This document shows positions 7,944-13,950 of a stretch of DNA of 28,235 nucleotides, one piece after another; positions within the stretch are counted from its first letter, which is position 1, and each line of letters begins with the position of its first letter. The DNA is from Atribacteria bacterium SCGC AAA255-G05. Its GTDB lineage: Bacteria; Atribacterota; Phoenicimicrobiia; Phoenicimicrobiales; Phoenicimicrobiaceae. Location of the stretch: the NCBI GenBank assembly GCA_000405605.1, contig ASPA01000019.1:1-28235 (forward strand), written 5' to 3'. The notes beneath the pieces were generated by a model. The model was not told the origin of the DNA. It ran no database searches and was given only the letters and a program-made list of their open reading frames with translations. Made by a program: the position numbers and the translations under genes.

Positions 7944-8201
7944 ATGAAGGATATTTTAAAAAATATTTTATCAGCTCTTTCAGATAAAAATATAAAATTT
8001 TCAGATATGACAAAACTTATTCTAGATCTGGGTTTTTACGAACGAATTAAAGGAAGTCATCATATATTTTTTAAAAAGGGTGTTGCAGAAATTATAAACT
8101 TGCAATCTTTAAAAAATGGAAAAGCAAAAACCTATCAGGTTAGACAAGTAAGAAATATAATTGTAAAATATGAACTTCATAAGGAGGATAAAAATGTATA
8201 A
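7944..8201 (+). CDS. hicA: HicA-family toxin (mRNA interferase)
   Basis: HicA toxins are small double-stranded-RNA-binding-fold RNases that cleave mRNA, with a catalytic histidine in the motif GSHHIF. Here RIKGSHHIFFKKG is intact near residue 42. The length (85 aa from ATG 7944) is normal. A TTG at 7935 would add three residues and has no better ribosome site. The gene overlaps hicB by 8 bases, the usual toxin-first order. It forms one of four toxin-antitoxin modules scattered through this pilus locus. Confidence 0.88.
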   Translation: MKDILKNILSALSDKNIKFSDMTKLILDLGFYERIKGSHHIFFKKGVAEIINLQSLKNGKAKTYQVRQVRNIIVKYELHKEDKNV

Positions 8202-8403
8202 ATATGAGGTGATTGTATGGTGGAGCGAAAAAGACCAATCTTATATAGTCGAAGCTCCTGAATTACCAGGATGTATGAGTGATGGCGAAACTTATGAAGA
8301 GGCTTTAAGAAATATTCAACTAATTATTTCTGAATGGATAGAGACAGCTAAAGAATTAGGTAGAGAAATTCCTGAACCAAAAGGAAAGCTTATGTATGCA
8401 TAA
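8194..8403 (+). CDS. hicB: HicB-family antitoxin
   Basis: HicB antitoxins have a partial RNase H fold that blocks HicA. This 69-aa protein shows the family core: YEVIVWWSEKDQSYIVEAPELPGC, then GETYEEALRNIQLIISEWIETA and GREIPEP. It is the short form without a C-terminal DNA-binding domain. ATG 8194 is chosen over an in-frame ATG at 8170 because AAGGAGG (8181-8187) lies 6 bases before it. Confidence 0.9.
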   Translation: MYKYEVIVWWSEKDQSYIVEAPELPGCMSDGETYEEALRNIQLIISEWIETAKELGREIPEPKGKLMYA

Positions 8404-8438
8404 TCTTTTTTCTCTATGATTATTCCCTCCCCTTCTTC

Positions 8439-8468
8439 TGTCATTCCCATGGAAATGGGAATCCATCT
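8439..8468 (+). repeat. REP-like hairpin (GTCATTCCC...GGGAATC type)
   Basis: ATTCCCAT and ATGGGAAT pair across a GGAA loop and are preceded by TGTC. The same TGTCATTCCCG...CGGGAATC design is at 25143-25171 and, inverted, at 18829-18853; degraded copies lie at 13275-13390. Confidence 0.75.
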
Positions 8469-8522
8469 TTTACTAATTCTTCTGCATTTTCCTTACTAAA
8501 TACTAAATACTATTTTGGCATG

Positions 8523-8636
8523 CAGACTGGCCGACCGGACAGCTTGGTATCTCAGTCAATTGGTTAATCGGCGAATTGGCAAATTGGTAAATTATTTTAT
8601 TGGTAAATCGGTGGATTGGTCAATTGGTGAATTAAA
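8523..8636 (+). repeat. RAYYGGNN octamer repeats before the first pilin
   Basis: A GC-rich run (GACTGGCC, GACCGGAC, AGCTTGGT) is followed by AT-rich units (CAATTGGT, TAATCGGC, GAATTGGC, AAATTGGT and more), all in 8-base phase with short interruptions. The array ends about 25 bases before the SigB-like promoter motif. Confidence 0.85.
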
Positions 8637-8660
8637 AAATTTGTAAAATATTTTAATTCT

Positions 8661-8690
8661 GTCTAAAACCTCTGCCATTTTGGAATAATA
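8661..8690 (+). promoter_or_regulatory. Putative alternative-sigma promoter, copy 1 (GTCTAA-N15-GGAATA)
   Basis: GTCTAA (8661-8666) and GGAATA (8682-8687) are separated by exactly 15 bases. The same pair and spacing occurs at 9386-9412 and 14165-14191. The next bases, ATATAAA, are also AT-rich. This resembles SigB-type promoters (GTTTAA and GGGTAT boxes). It lies about 50 bases upstream of the first pilin start. Confidence 0.6.
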
Positions 8691-8739
8691 TAAATATAAG
8701 TATTTAAATTTAATTAAAAAAATTCCCAAAGGACATTCA

Positions 8740-9180
8740 ATGAAAAGCAAAAAAGGATTTACCCTAATAGAACTATTAGTAGTAATATCAATTATCGGTT
8801 TGTTATCTTTAATGGGATTAAGGCTTTATTCAAACCAACAGGAAAAAGCTAAAAATGCTATCGTTAAAGCCAATGCCGGAACTATCCAAACTTTAATCCA
8901 GGCAAATATAGCGGATAGTAATTATCTTCAAGATGCAGCTACTGATAGAGTTACTCAAGCTTTAGATGATATTGCTAATACCGGCGGTTGCCGTAATCCT
9001 TATACCGGTGGAGCAGGCGATATAAATGTTATAAAAAATTTTGGAGATTCACTTACCAACGGTAACGATATTGATTTCGGAAAAGTTGCTATTGCTTCTC
9101 CTGATAAAAATGAATTTAAAATTCAAGGATTGGATCAAGATGGAAAGTTACTTGGAACTGAATTGCAGGTAAAAAAGTAA
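8740..9180 (+). CDS. Type IV major-pilin-like prepilin, copy 1
   Basis: This 146-aa prepilin has a short positive leader (MKSKKG), the PilD cleavage site G|FTLIELLVVISIIG with the conserved Glu at mature position 5, and the long hydrophobic N-terminal helix. The helix continues into the amphipathic segment EKAKNAIVKANAGTIQTLIQANIAD, which is nearly identical in the second pilin. Two segments (GGCRNPYTGG, DGKLLGTELQVKK) form a variable globular part. It has its own promoter-like motif and AAAGGA before ATG 8740. It could be a major pilin variant or a pseudopilin. Its likeness to the gene at 9934 indicates duplication and divergence of the C-terminal halves. Confidence 0.9.
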   Translation: MKSKKGFTLIELLVVISIIGLLSLMGLRLYSNQQEKAKNAIVKANAGTIQTLIQANIADSNYLQDAATDRVTQALDDIANTGGCRNPYTGGAGDINVIKNFGDSLTNGNDIDFGKVAIASPDKNEFKIQGLDQDGKLLGTELQVKK

Positions 9181-9317
9181 ATAAAAATAGTCGAAATACT
9201 TCTTTTATAAACACGTTTTTTCTTTTTGATAACTTGAAATTTGTATTTTATTTTTTAACTCGAAACCTGCAACTTGTCAATATTTACTATACACTAGTAT
9301 GCATCTTGTATTTTTCT

Positions 9318-9356
9318 TAACCGGCCAACCGGCCGACCGGAAGACTGGTTAACTGA
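9318..9356 (+). repeat. GC-rich RAYYGGNN octamers
   Basis: AACCGGCC, AACCGGCC, GACCGGAA, GACTGGTT and AACTG follow in perfect 8-base phase. This is the C/G-rich variant of the octamer family, lying 30 bases before the second promoter-like motif. Confidence 0.8.
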
Positions 9357-9385
9357 AAAAATTTTAATTAATTTTTTCACTTCTT

Positions 9386-9415
9386 GTCTAAAAACCTTCC
9401 AAATTGGGAATAATA
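9386..9415 (+). promoter_or_regulatory. Putative alternative-sigma promoter, copy 2 (GTCTAA-N15-GGAATA)
   Basis: GTCTAA (9386-9391) and GGAATA (9407-9412) have the same 15-base spacing as copy 1, and AACCTT/AACCTC follows the first box in both. It sits about 30 bases before the first riboswitch, so it would make the long leader that carries both riboswitches to the second pilin. Confidence 0.6.
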
Positions 9416-9442
9416 TATACAGAATAGAATAAGAAAATTTAA

Positions 9443-9544
9443 AAAAGTTGAAAAAGGCAAACTATCCGAAAGGATAGAGCGCAAAGTTATGGGTCTAAAG
9501 TAATTTTAACTATGATTGCCATGATCGCCAAACTACCGACTTTT
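9443..9544 (+). promoter_or_regulatory. c-di-GMP-I (GEMM-I) riboswitch, first of a tandem pair
   Basis: The aptamer pattern is clear: P1 (AAAAGTTG 9443-9450 with CGACTTTT 9537-9544), then GGCAAAC, a perfect six-pair hairpin CTATCC-GAAA-GGATAG with the GNRA tetraloop, then GCGCAAAG, and a second hairpin holding the tetraloop receptor halves TCTAA and TATGA. GCAAAC...GAAA...GCGCAAAG is the GEMM-I signature. A U-rich stretch (9541-9553) follows P1 and may be part of the expression switch. It lies in the leader of the second pilin. Confidence 0.9.
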
Positions 9545-9623
9545 ATTTTTTTTCTCTAAATTCCTATCAGCTCTAACAGTAAAATGACACGAAAAATACA
9601 AAGGAAAATATAAAATTACAACC

Positions 9624-9638
9624 AGGAGGTGACCAATA
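9624..9638 (+). promoter_or_regulatory. Orphan Shine-Dalgarno between the two riboswitches
   Basis: AGGAGGTGA (9624-9632) is one of the strongest ribosome sites in the window, but no ATG/GTG/TTG frame follows. From ATA 9636 the frame reads KNSKKS then stop, like the leader of a prepilin. It may be the remnant of a duplicated pilin start. Confidence 0.35.
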
Positions 9639-9649
9639 AAAAATAGTAA

Positions 9650-9743
9650 AAAAAGTTGAGAAAGGTAAACTATCCGAAAGGATAGGGCGCAAAGTTTAGG
9701 TCTAAGGCACTTGTGGCTATGACCGTTAAACTGCCGATTTTTT
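9650..9743 (+). promoter_or_regulatory. c-di-GMP-I (GEMM-I) riboswitch, second of a tandem pair
   Basis: P1 is AAAAAGTTG (9650-9658) with CGATTTTTT (9735-9743). Inside are GGTAAAC, the hairpin CTATCC-GAAA-GGATAG, GGCGCAAAG, and a long second stem AGTTTAGGTC/GACC..TAAACT. The tetraloop receptor halves TCTAAG and TATGA are close to the canonical CCUAAG/UAUGG with a matched pair change. The T-run after P1 could serve a transcription-termination switch. It lies 190 bases before the second pilin start. Two aptamers in series are expected to give a steeper or two-input response. Confidence 0.92.
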
Positions 9744-9768
9744 AAATGTATCTAATTATCAATTGAAT

Positions 9769-9806
9769 GACTGGCAAACTGGTAAATCGGTAAATTAGCC
9801 AATCGA
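9769..9806 (+). repeat. RAYYGGNN octamers after the second riboswitch
   Basis: GACTGGCA, AACTGGTA, AATCGGTA, AATTAGCC and AATCG are in 8-base phase. Confidence 0.7.
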
Positions 9807-9843
9807 ATAGTCTTACGTCTTTAATCTTGTAATTTGCATTTAA

Positions 9844-9903
9844 AAACTAACGACTATTCACTAACGACTAATTTGACCGGCAGACCGGCGGACTGGTCGA
9901 CTT
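9844..9903 (+). repeat. ACTAACGACTA repeat followed by GC-rich octamers
   Basis: ACTAACGACTA occurs twice (9846-9870). It is the inverse of the TAGTCGTTAGT motif at 10538-10566 and 13953-13985. It is followed by GACCGGCA, GACCGGCG and GACTGGTC in octamer phase just before the ribosome site of the second pilin. Confidence 0.65.
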
Positions 9904-9933
9904 ATTAAAAAAAATAAAAGGAGAAAATTTAAA

Positions 9934-10362
9934 ATGTATAGTTTTAGAAAAAGTAAAAAAGGTTTTACCTTAATCGAATTGATGGTTGTTGTAGCAATTA
10001 TCGGTGTATTAGCCCTTTTAGGATTAAGACTCTACACTGGTCAGCAGGAAAAAGCTAAAAATGCCATTGTTAAAGCAAACGCTGGTACAACACAAACACT
10101 ATTGCAGGCTAATCTTGCAGATGCTACATATGCTTCTGCTGTACTCGCTGTTGCATCTCTAACGGGACATGGTATGAGAAATCCACATACTAACGCAGCG
10201 CTGGTAATAGAAAGTGTTGCTACTGCTGCATTACCTGCCGCTTCAACACTTGCTGGGGCGGTTGTGGTTTGTCGAGTTTCGTCGGTTCCAGAAAAATATC
10301 TTGTACGGGGATATGATGGAGCTAAGGCACCAGTTGGAGATGAACTGACTGCTCAAAAATAA
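9934..10362 (+). CDS. pilA: Type IV major-pilin-like prepilin, copy 2, riboswitch-controlled
   Basis: This 142-aa prepilin has leader MYSFRKSKKG, cleavage before FTLIELMVVVAIIG, Glu at mature position 5, and the same helix GQQEKAKNAIVKANAGTTQTLLQANLADA as the first pilin. The C-terminal half is Ala/Val-rich and unrelated to the first pilin except for RNPHTNA and the end GDELTAQK. The ribosome site AAAGGAG precedes ATG 9934. The long leader (over 500 bases) carries a promoter motif and two c-di-GMP riboswitches, and a strong terminator follows. This is the layout of a single, highly expressed, c-di-GMP-controlled major pilin. The symbol is given by role; which of the two genes makes the main fibre is not known. 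Confidence 0.9.
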   Translation: MYSFRKSKKGFTLIELMVVVAIIGVLALLGLRLYTGQQEKAKNAIVKANAGTTQTLLQANLADATYASAVLAVASLTGHGMRNPHTNAALVIESVATAALPAASTLAGAVVVCRVSSVPEKYLVRGYDGAKAPVGDELTAQK

Positions 10363-10382
10363 ATTTAATGCTTAAAGAAAAA

Positions 10383-10425
10383 AAGCTCTCTAAAAAAATA
10401 CTAAATTTTTAAGAGAGCTTTTTTT
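10383..10425 (+). terminator. Rho-independent terminator of the second pilin
   Basis: AAGCTCTCT (10383-10391) pairs with AGAGAGCTT (10412-10420), extended by an A-run/T-run pairing across one bulge, and ends in a run of seven T. It lies 20 bases after the pilin stop. Confidence 0.9.
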
Positions 10426-10433
10426 GTTACTTA

Positions 10434-10538
10434 GAGTATTTTGTGCAAGCTTTGCAATTAGTGCCGGAAGATGACCCGATAGAGGATGAGATAGAAGAGG
10501 AAATATATAATATCTATAAAAGTAAATTGGAGAAATAG
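10434..10538 (+). pseudogene. Possible gene remnant (acidic C-terminal fragment)
   Basis: An open stretch of 34 codons reads EYFVQALQLVPEDDPIEDE, continues acidic and ends YKSKLEK before TAG 10536-10538. It has protein-like composition unlike the surrounding repeats but no start with a ribosome site. It could be the end of a decayed small gene, perhaps an antitoxin. Evidence is weak. Confidence 0.25.
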
Positions 10539-10655
10539 TCGTTAGTCGTTAGTATTTAATCGTTAGTTTGTTGGAGAATCGGCAAATCGGTCAATTGGTA
10601 AATTGGTGAATTATTTTATTGGTTAATTGGTGGATTGGCAAATTGGTGAATTAAT
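10538..10655 (+). repeat. TAGTCGTTAGT motif and RAYYGGNN octamers
   Basis: TAGTCGTTAGTCGTTAGT begins the stretch, followed from 10571 by octamers (GAATCGGC, AAATCGGT, CAATTGGT, AAATTGGT and others), with a break at TATTTTAT and a second run to 10653. The same order, TAGTCG motif then octamers, recurs at 13951-14158. Confidence 0.8.
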
Positions 10656-10664
10656 AGATTTTTT

Positions 10665-10693
10665 TTGACAAAAATGCTAACATATGTTATCAT
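10665..10693 (+). promoter_or_regulatory. Sigma-A promoter with palindromic operator for the RHH/RelE pair
   Basis: TTGACA (10665-10670), a 17-base spacer and TATCAT (10688-10693) make a near-consensus housekeeping promoter. The perfect 12-base palindrome TAACATATGTTA (10678-10689) overlaps the -10 box and fits the operator of a ribbon-helix-helix antitoxin that represses its own operon. The antitoxin ATG is at 10715. Confidence 0.8.
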
Positions 10694-10714
10694 TAGACAA
10701 CTGAGGTTAACATT

Positions 10715-10960
10715 ATGGATACAAAAAAGAAATTAATAGGAGTAAGAATTCCTGAGTCAGTTATTAAAGAATTAAGGGAATATTGTAAATCACATGGAAT
10801 CTTAATCAATCATTTTGTTTCCGAAGCAATCGAAAAAAAATTAAGAGAAGAAAAGGAATACGAAGAGGATATTGCTACTATAGGAGTCAGAAAAAATGAA
10901 CCTACTATTAATGAAGAAGAATGGAAAGATTATCTAAAGAGCAGAGATATAAATGTTTGA
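10715..10960 (+). CDS. Ribbon-helix-helix antitoxin
   Basis: This 81-aa protein starts with an RHH (CopG/MetJ-like) domain: KKLIGVRIPESVIKELREYCKSHG, then INHFVSEAIEKKLREE. The domain binds DNA as a dimer. The acidic C-terminal tail (EYEEDIATIGVRKNE to the end) is the likely toxin-wrapping part. The stop overlaps the toxin start by 8 bases. The palindrome over its promoter is the expected binding site, so the module should repress itself. Confidence 0.82.
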   Translation: MDTKKKLIGVRIPESVIKELREYCKSHGILINHFVSEAIEKKLREEKEYEEDIATIGVRKNEPTINEEEWKDYLKSRDINV

Positions 10961-11210
10961 GATTATTTTTAAACAAAGCGTGATAAAAGATGTTAAAAAT
11001 ATCCCTAAAAAAGACCTTCAAAGAATTGCATATGATATTAAGATTCTAAAATATGATCCTTTACCACCAGGTACAAAAAAAATAAAAAAGAGTGGGAAAA
11101 ATTATTATAGAATAAGACAGGGTAATTTTAGAGTAGGATATAGAGTTGATTTTACTAAAAAGTTAGTTGAAATTATTTTTATAAAAATAAGAAGTGAAAA
11201 TATTTATTAA
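10953..11210 (+). CDS. RelE/ParE-superfamily toxin
   Basis: This 85-aa protein matches the RelE fold: FEIIFKQSVIKDVKNIPKKDLQRI, the middle PPGTKKIKKSGKNYYRIRQGNFRVGYRVD, and the end EIIFIKIRSENIY. The YYRIRQGNFRVGYRV core with its Arg residues is the RelE signature for mRNA cleavage in the ribosome; the family also contains gyrase-poisoning ParE, and I cannot exclude that. It is the downstream partner of the RHH antitoxin. Confidence 0.85.
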   Translation: MFEIIFKQSVIKDVKNIPKKDLQRIAYDIKILKYDPLPPGTKKIKKSGKNYYRIRQGNFRVGYRVDFTKKLVEIIFIKIRSENIY

Positions 11211-11231
11211 TTAAAGATTAAGGGGGCATTA

Positions 11232-11624
11232 ATGTTTTTATTTAGCAAACGTGGCGTAGTTTTAATCACTTTACTAATTTGGATTATTATTATCGGATTG
11301 ATAATTCTTTATTCTCCTCGTGTTTATCATTGGTATGTGGAGCAAAATGAAATAAAAATTATTGAATCAAATGTGGAATCGGTAGAAAAAGAAATAAGAT
11401 CGGAATTAATAGACAAACATCCGGTACTTATCTGGAACGATATAGATAATGTTATTAAATCTTTAAGTATACAAAACCCCATTACCAAAGAAGCTCAAAT
11501 TAAAAATGGTTGGAGCAGACCTGGTGATGTGGTGGTTTTTTTTGATGGAATTGACACCCTTACCATTGATGGTATCGATCGTCGAGGTGAAGTTCTCCAT
11601 TTAAATGTTAGCATTAAAAAATAA
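11232..11624 (+). CDS. Atypical pseudopilin-like protein without Glu5
   Basis: This 130-aa protein begins MFLFSKRG then VVLITLLIWIIIIGLIILY, shaped like a prepilin leader plus hydrophobic helix. The residue at mature position 5 is Thr rather than Glu, and the first mature residue is Val rather than Phe or Met. Tip-type minor pilins such as GspK also lack Glu5, so it may cap a pilus or be a plain membrane-anchored protein. The globular part (about 40-130) is of mixed composition with no known motif. ATG 11232 has AAGGGGG upstream. It lies directly before pilD on the same strand. Confidence 0.75.
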   Translation: MFLFSKRGVVLITLLIWIIIIGLIILYSPRVYHWYVEQNEIKIIESNVESVEKEIRSELIDKHPVLIWNDIDNVIKSLSIQNPITKEAQIKNGWSRPGDVVVFFDGIDTLTIDGIDRRGEVLHLNVSIKK

Positions 11625-11658
11625 AAGGAATAGATAAAAACAGAACATAGGGATAAAA

Positions 11659-12465
11659 ATGTATTATGAGATAGAAATTATTTCAATAGTCATCTTAAGT
11701 CTGTTAGGGCTAATCGTAGGAAGTTTTAGTAATGTTTGTATCTATAGAATACCCAGAAATGAGTCAATAGTATTTCCGGCATCTCATTGTCCCAAATGTC
11801 GCAAAAGAATAAAGCCAATAGATAATATACCTTTATTGAGTTACATAATGCTTAAAGGCAGATGCCGTAATTGCAAAAGTAAGATATCTATACAATATCC
11901 AATTGTAGAACTTTTGACCGGACTAATATATTTAATAGTTTATTTGATATACGGTTTAAGTATCCAAACTTTAGTTTATATAATTTTATCATCAGCTCTT
12001 ATAATTATTGCTTTTATAGATTTAAACCAACAGATTATACCTGATGTAATTTCCTTGCCGGGGATAGTCATAGGATTTATTATAAGTTTTTTTGTTCCTT
12101 ATATTTCATTTGTAGATTCAATTTTAGGGATAGCTGTCGGAGGAGGAATAATATTAATCATTGGTTTGGTCGGCTCGGTGATTTTTAAGAAAGAAGCGAT
12201 GGGGGGAGGAGATGTTAAACTCGCCGCAATGATCGGCGCCTTCCTGGGCTGGAGATATATTATTATTTCTTTGTTTTTAGGATTTTTTGTAGGGGCATTA
12301 GCAGGAATAATTTTAATTATGTCGAAGATTAAAAAAAAGAGAAGACGTTATTCCTTTTGGACCATTTATTATCTTAGGTTCGTTCATCACCCTTTTATGG
12401 GGCGAGAAAATTATTTCTTGGTACCTAGGGTGCTAAAAATTTGTAAAAAAGAAAGACCGGATTAA
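11659..12465 (+). CDS. pilD: Prepilin peptidase PilD, C-terminus frameshifted
   Basis: PilD cleaves prepilin leaders and N-methylates the new terminus in the inner membrane. The A24 peptidase layout is clear: N-terminal GSFSNVCIYRIPR, the two CxxC zinc pairs (CPKC and CRNC), NIPLLSY, then membrane helices with the catalytic Asp residues in IDLNQQIIPD and GGGDVKLAAMIGAF. The final 40 residues (after RRRYSFWT) do not look like PilD. From base 12331 a run of eight A shifts the frame. With seven A the protein continues KREDVIPFGPFIILGSFITL and ends WGEKIISWYLGC at TAA 12434-12436, which is the normal PilD ending. So the gene carries a +1 insertion, a sequencing error, or depends on slippage. Confidence 0.9.
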   Translation: MYYEIEIISIVILSLLGLIVGSFSNVCIYRIPRNESIVFPASHCPKCRKRIKPIDNIPLLSYIMLKGRCRNCKSKISIQYPIVELLTGLIYLIVYLIYGLSIQTLVYIILSSALIIIAFIDLNQQIIPDVISLPGIVIGFIISFFVPYISFVDSILGIAVGGGIILIIGLVGSVIFKKEAMGGGDVKLAAMIGAFLGWRYIIISLFLGFFVGALAGIILIMSKIKKKRRRYSFWTIYYLRFVHHPFMGRENYFLVPRVLKICKKERPD

Positions 12466-12578
12466 CTGGAAGACAGTTAATATTATCACATAAATTAGTA
12501 AGTTAATTAAAGAACTGATAAAATAATAAAAAATATTATATTTATCATCGTAAAACAAAGTAATAGGAGACAAATACT

Positions 12579-12824
12579 ATATTTCAAGAAAATTTATTAA
12601 GAAGAATAGAGATAAATCCCAGGATAATGTTGGGAAAACCTATTATTAAAGGAACGAGAATTCCGATAGAAATAATATTACGGAAACTTTCCCAAAATAT
12701 TTCTATTGATAAAATTCTCCAGGAGTATTCACGTCTTACCAGTAAAGATATTCAAGCGGCCTTGGAGTATGCTGCAGAATCAGTTCATGGAGAAGAAGTT
12801 CATTTACTAAGAGTGGCAAAGTAA
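12579..12824 (+). CDS. DUF433 (VapB-like) antitoxin
   Basis: The core MLGKPIIKGTRIPIEIILRKLSQ and the DIQAALEYAAE end are typical of DUF433 proteins, small helix-turn-helix antitoxins paired with PIN-like DUF5615 toxins. The family usually has about 15 residues before MLGKP. These are present upstream in frame (FQENLLRRIEINPRI) and begin at ATA 12579, which has GGAGA 8 bases upstream. ATG 12627 would remove conserved residues and has no ribosome site. An ATA start is therefore proposed, or a base error hiding ATG. The toxin follows after three bases. Confidence 0.78.
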   Translation: MFQENLLRRIEINPRIMLGKPIIKGTRIPIEIILRKLSQNISIDKILQEYSRLTSKDIQAALEYAAESVHGEEVHLLRVAK

Positions 12825-12827
12825 ATT

Positions 12828-13189
12828 ATGAAATTTCTTGTTGATGAGAGTGTAGAAAAACCAATTGTAGACTGGTTAAGAGATAGAAAATATGATGTAA
12901 TCTATACTATATTGCAGAAAGCTCTCCAGCGATAACCGATGAAGACGTTATCGAGCTTGCTAATAGTGAAAGTAGAATTCTTATAACTAATGACAAAAAT
13001 TTTGGTGAATTGATTTTTCGTCAAGGCAAAATAACACAGGGGATAATACTGATACGCGCTGCAAATGAAGAATCTTTAAATAAAGTTAGATTAGTAAAAG
13101 AAGTATTAGAAAAAGCAAAGAACAAGTTAGAAGGAAATTTTATAGTAGTTAATGAGATGGGAATTAGAATAAGAAAGATTTATCAATAA
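12828..13189 (+). pseudogene. DUF5615 PIN-like toxin, frameshifted
   Basis: ATG 12828 begins MKFLVDESVEKPIVDWLRD, the start of the DUF5615/Mut7-C-like PIN fold. The frame ends early after YTILQKALQR. Two bases further along, the natural sequence resumes: IAESSPAITDEDVIELA, then SRILITNDKNFGELIF and the C-terminus ending RIRKIYQ at TAA 13187-13189. Removing one TA from CTATACTATATTGC near 12901-12912 restores a 119-aa protein. The conserved Asp residues (LVDE, ITDED, TNDKNFG) are all present. Either the toxin is inactivated, which is tolerated while the antitoxin persists, or the site is a sequence error. Confidence 0.8.
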
Positions 13190-13483
13190 AACTAAAAGTT
13201 ATTTTACTAAAAAAGTGGGGGAAATAGTCGATTAACTAACTAAAAGATTAATACTAATCGGTAGAGTGATAAAACGTTTTTACGGGAATAACAAAAGAAG
13301 AAAGCGGGAATCCAGAAGTAGTAAGAAATTGTTAGAATATAAAAATTAACAAAGCAATGGCATTCCCACGAAAGTGGGAATAAAATAGAAGCAGTATTTA
13401 TGTATTTATATTTTAGTCTTTAAACTAAAAACGAAAAACCAAGAACCAAAAACTATATAAAATGAAAGATAAACAAACGCTGT
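13190..13483. other. Gap with degraded REP copies, no gene seen
   Basis: This stretch holds fragments of the GTCATTCCC-type hairpin (TTTTTACGGGAAT near 13275, AAAGCGGGAATCC near 13300, and the hairpin ATTCCCACGAAAGTGGGAAT at 13365-13384). I see no open frame with a ribosome site and no clear promoter. Confidence 0.6.
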
Positions 13484-13945
13484 ATGAAACGTAGCAATAA
13501 TCGTAACAAGGGTTACACTATTATCGAATTAATGGTTGTAGTAGGAATAATTTCCCTATTGCTTGGTCTTTCATTAAATGGATTATATAATTTGATGCAA
13601 TGGAGCAAACTAAATAGAGCGGCGGTAATTTTAAGCTCAGAATTAAAAAATACTCAATCAAGGGCATTTTACGAAGGTGTATATTATAAATTACAGTTTT
13701 GGCCGAGTTTAGATAGATATAGAATTTATAAGCAAACAGAATTAATAGATGATATAATATTAGAAGATATTAATTTATTCAATACTAACTTTACCGATAA
13801 CAATTTATATTTCTATCCGAATGGGGTTCCCAGTATGGGAGGAACAGTTACCTTGAAAAACAAAATGGGAAAGATTCTTTACGTAATTATGACTCCGGTA
13901 ACTGCCCGGGTAAGGGTAAGTCCGAACCCTCCGGAGAATTGGTGA
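13484..13945 (+). CDS. GspH/FimT-like minor prepilin
   Basis: This 153-aa prepilin has leader MKRSNNRNKG, then YTIIELMVVVGIISLLLGLS with Glu5, and a helix NLMQWSKLNRAAVILSSELKNTQSRAFYEG typical of GspH/FimT pseudopilins. It is followed by a beta-rich domain (YKLQFWPSLDRYRIYKQ, LYFYPNGVPSMGGTVTLKNKMGK) ending ARVRVSPNPPENW. GspH-type proteins belong to the minor-pilin complex that primes pilus assembly. The first mature residue is Tyr instead of Phe, which PilD tolerates. No strong ribosome site is seen before ATG 13484. It precedes the PilV-like prepilin, so together with the PilW- and PilX-like genes it would make a full minor-pilin set. Confidence 0.88.
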   Translation: MKRSNNRNKGYTIIELMVVVGIISLLLGLSLNGLYNLMQWSKLNRAAVILSSELKNTQSRAFYEGVYYKLQFWPSLDRYRIYKQTELIDDIILEDINLFNTNFTDNNLYFYPNGVPSMGGTVTLKNKMGKILYVIMTPVTARVRVSPNPPENW

Positions 13946-13950
13946 GCTAA

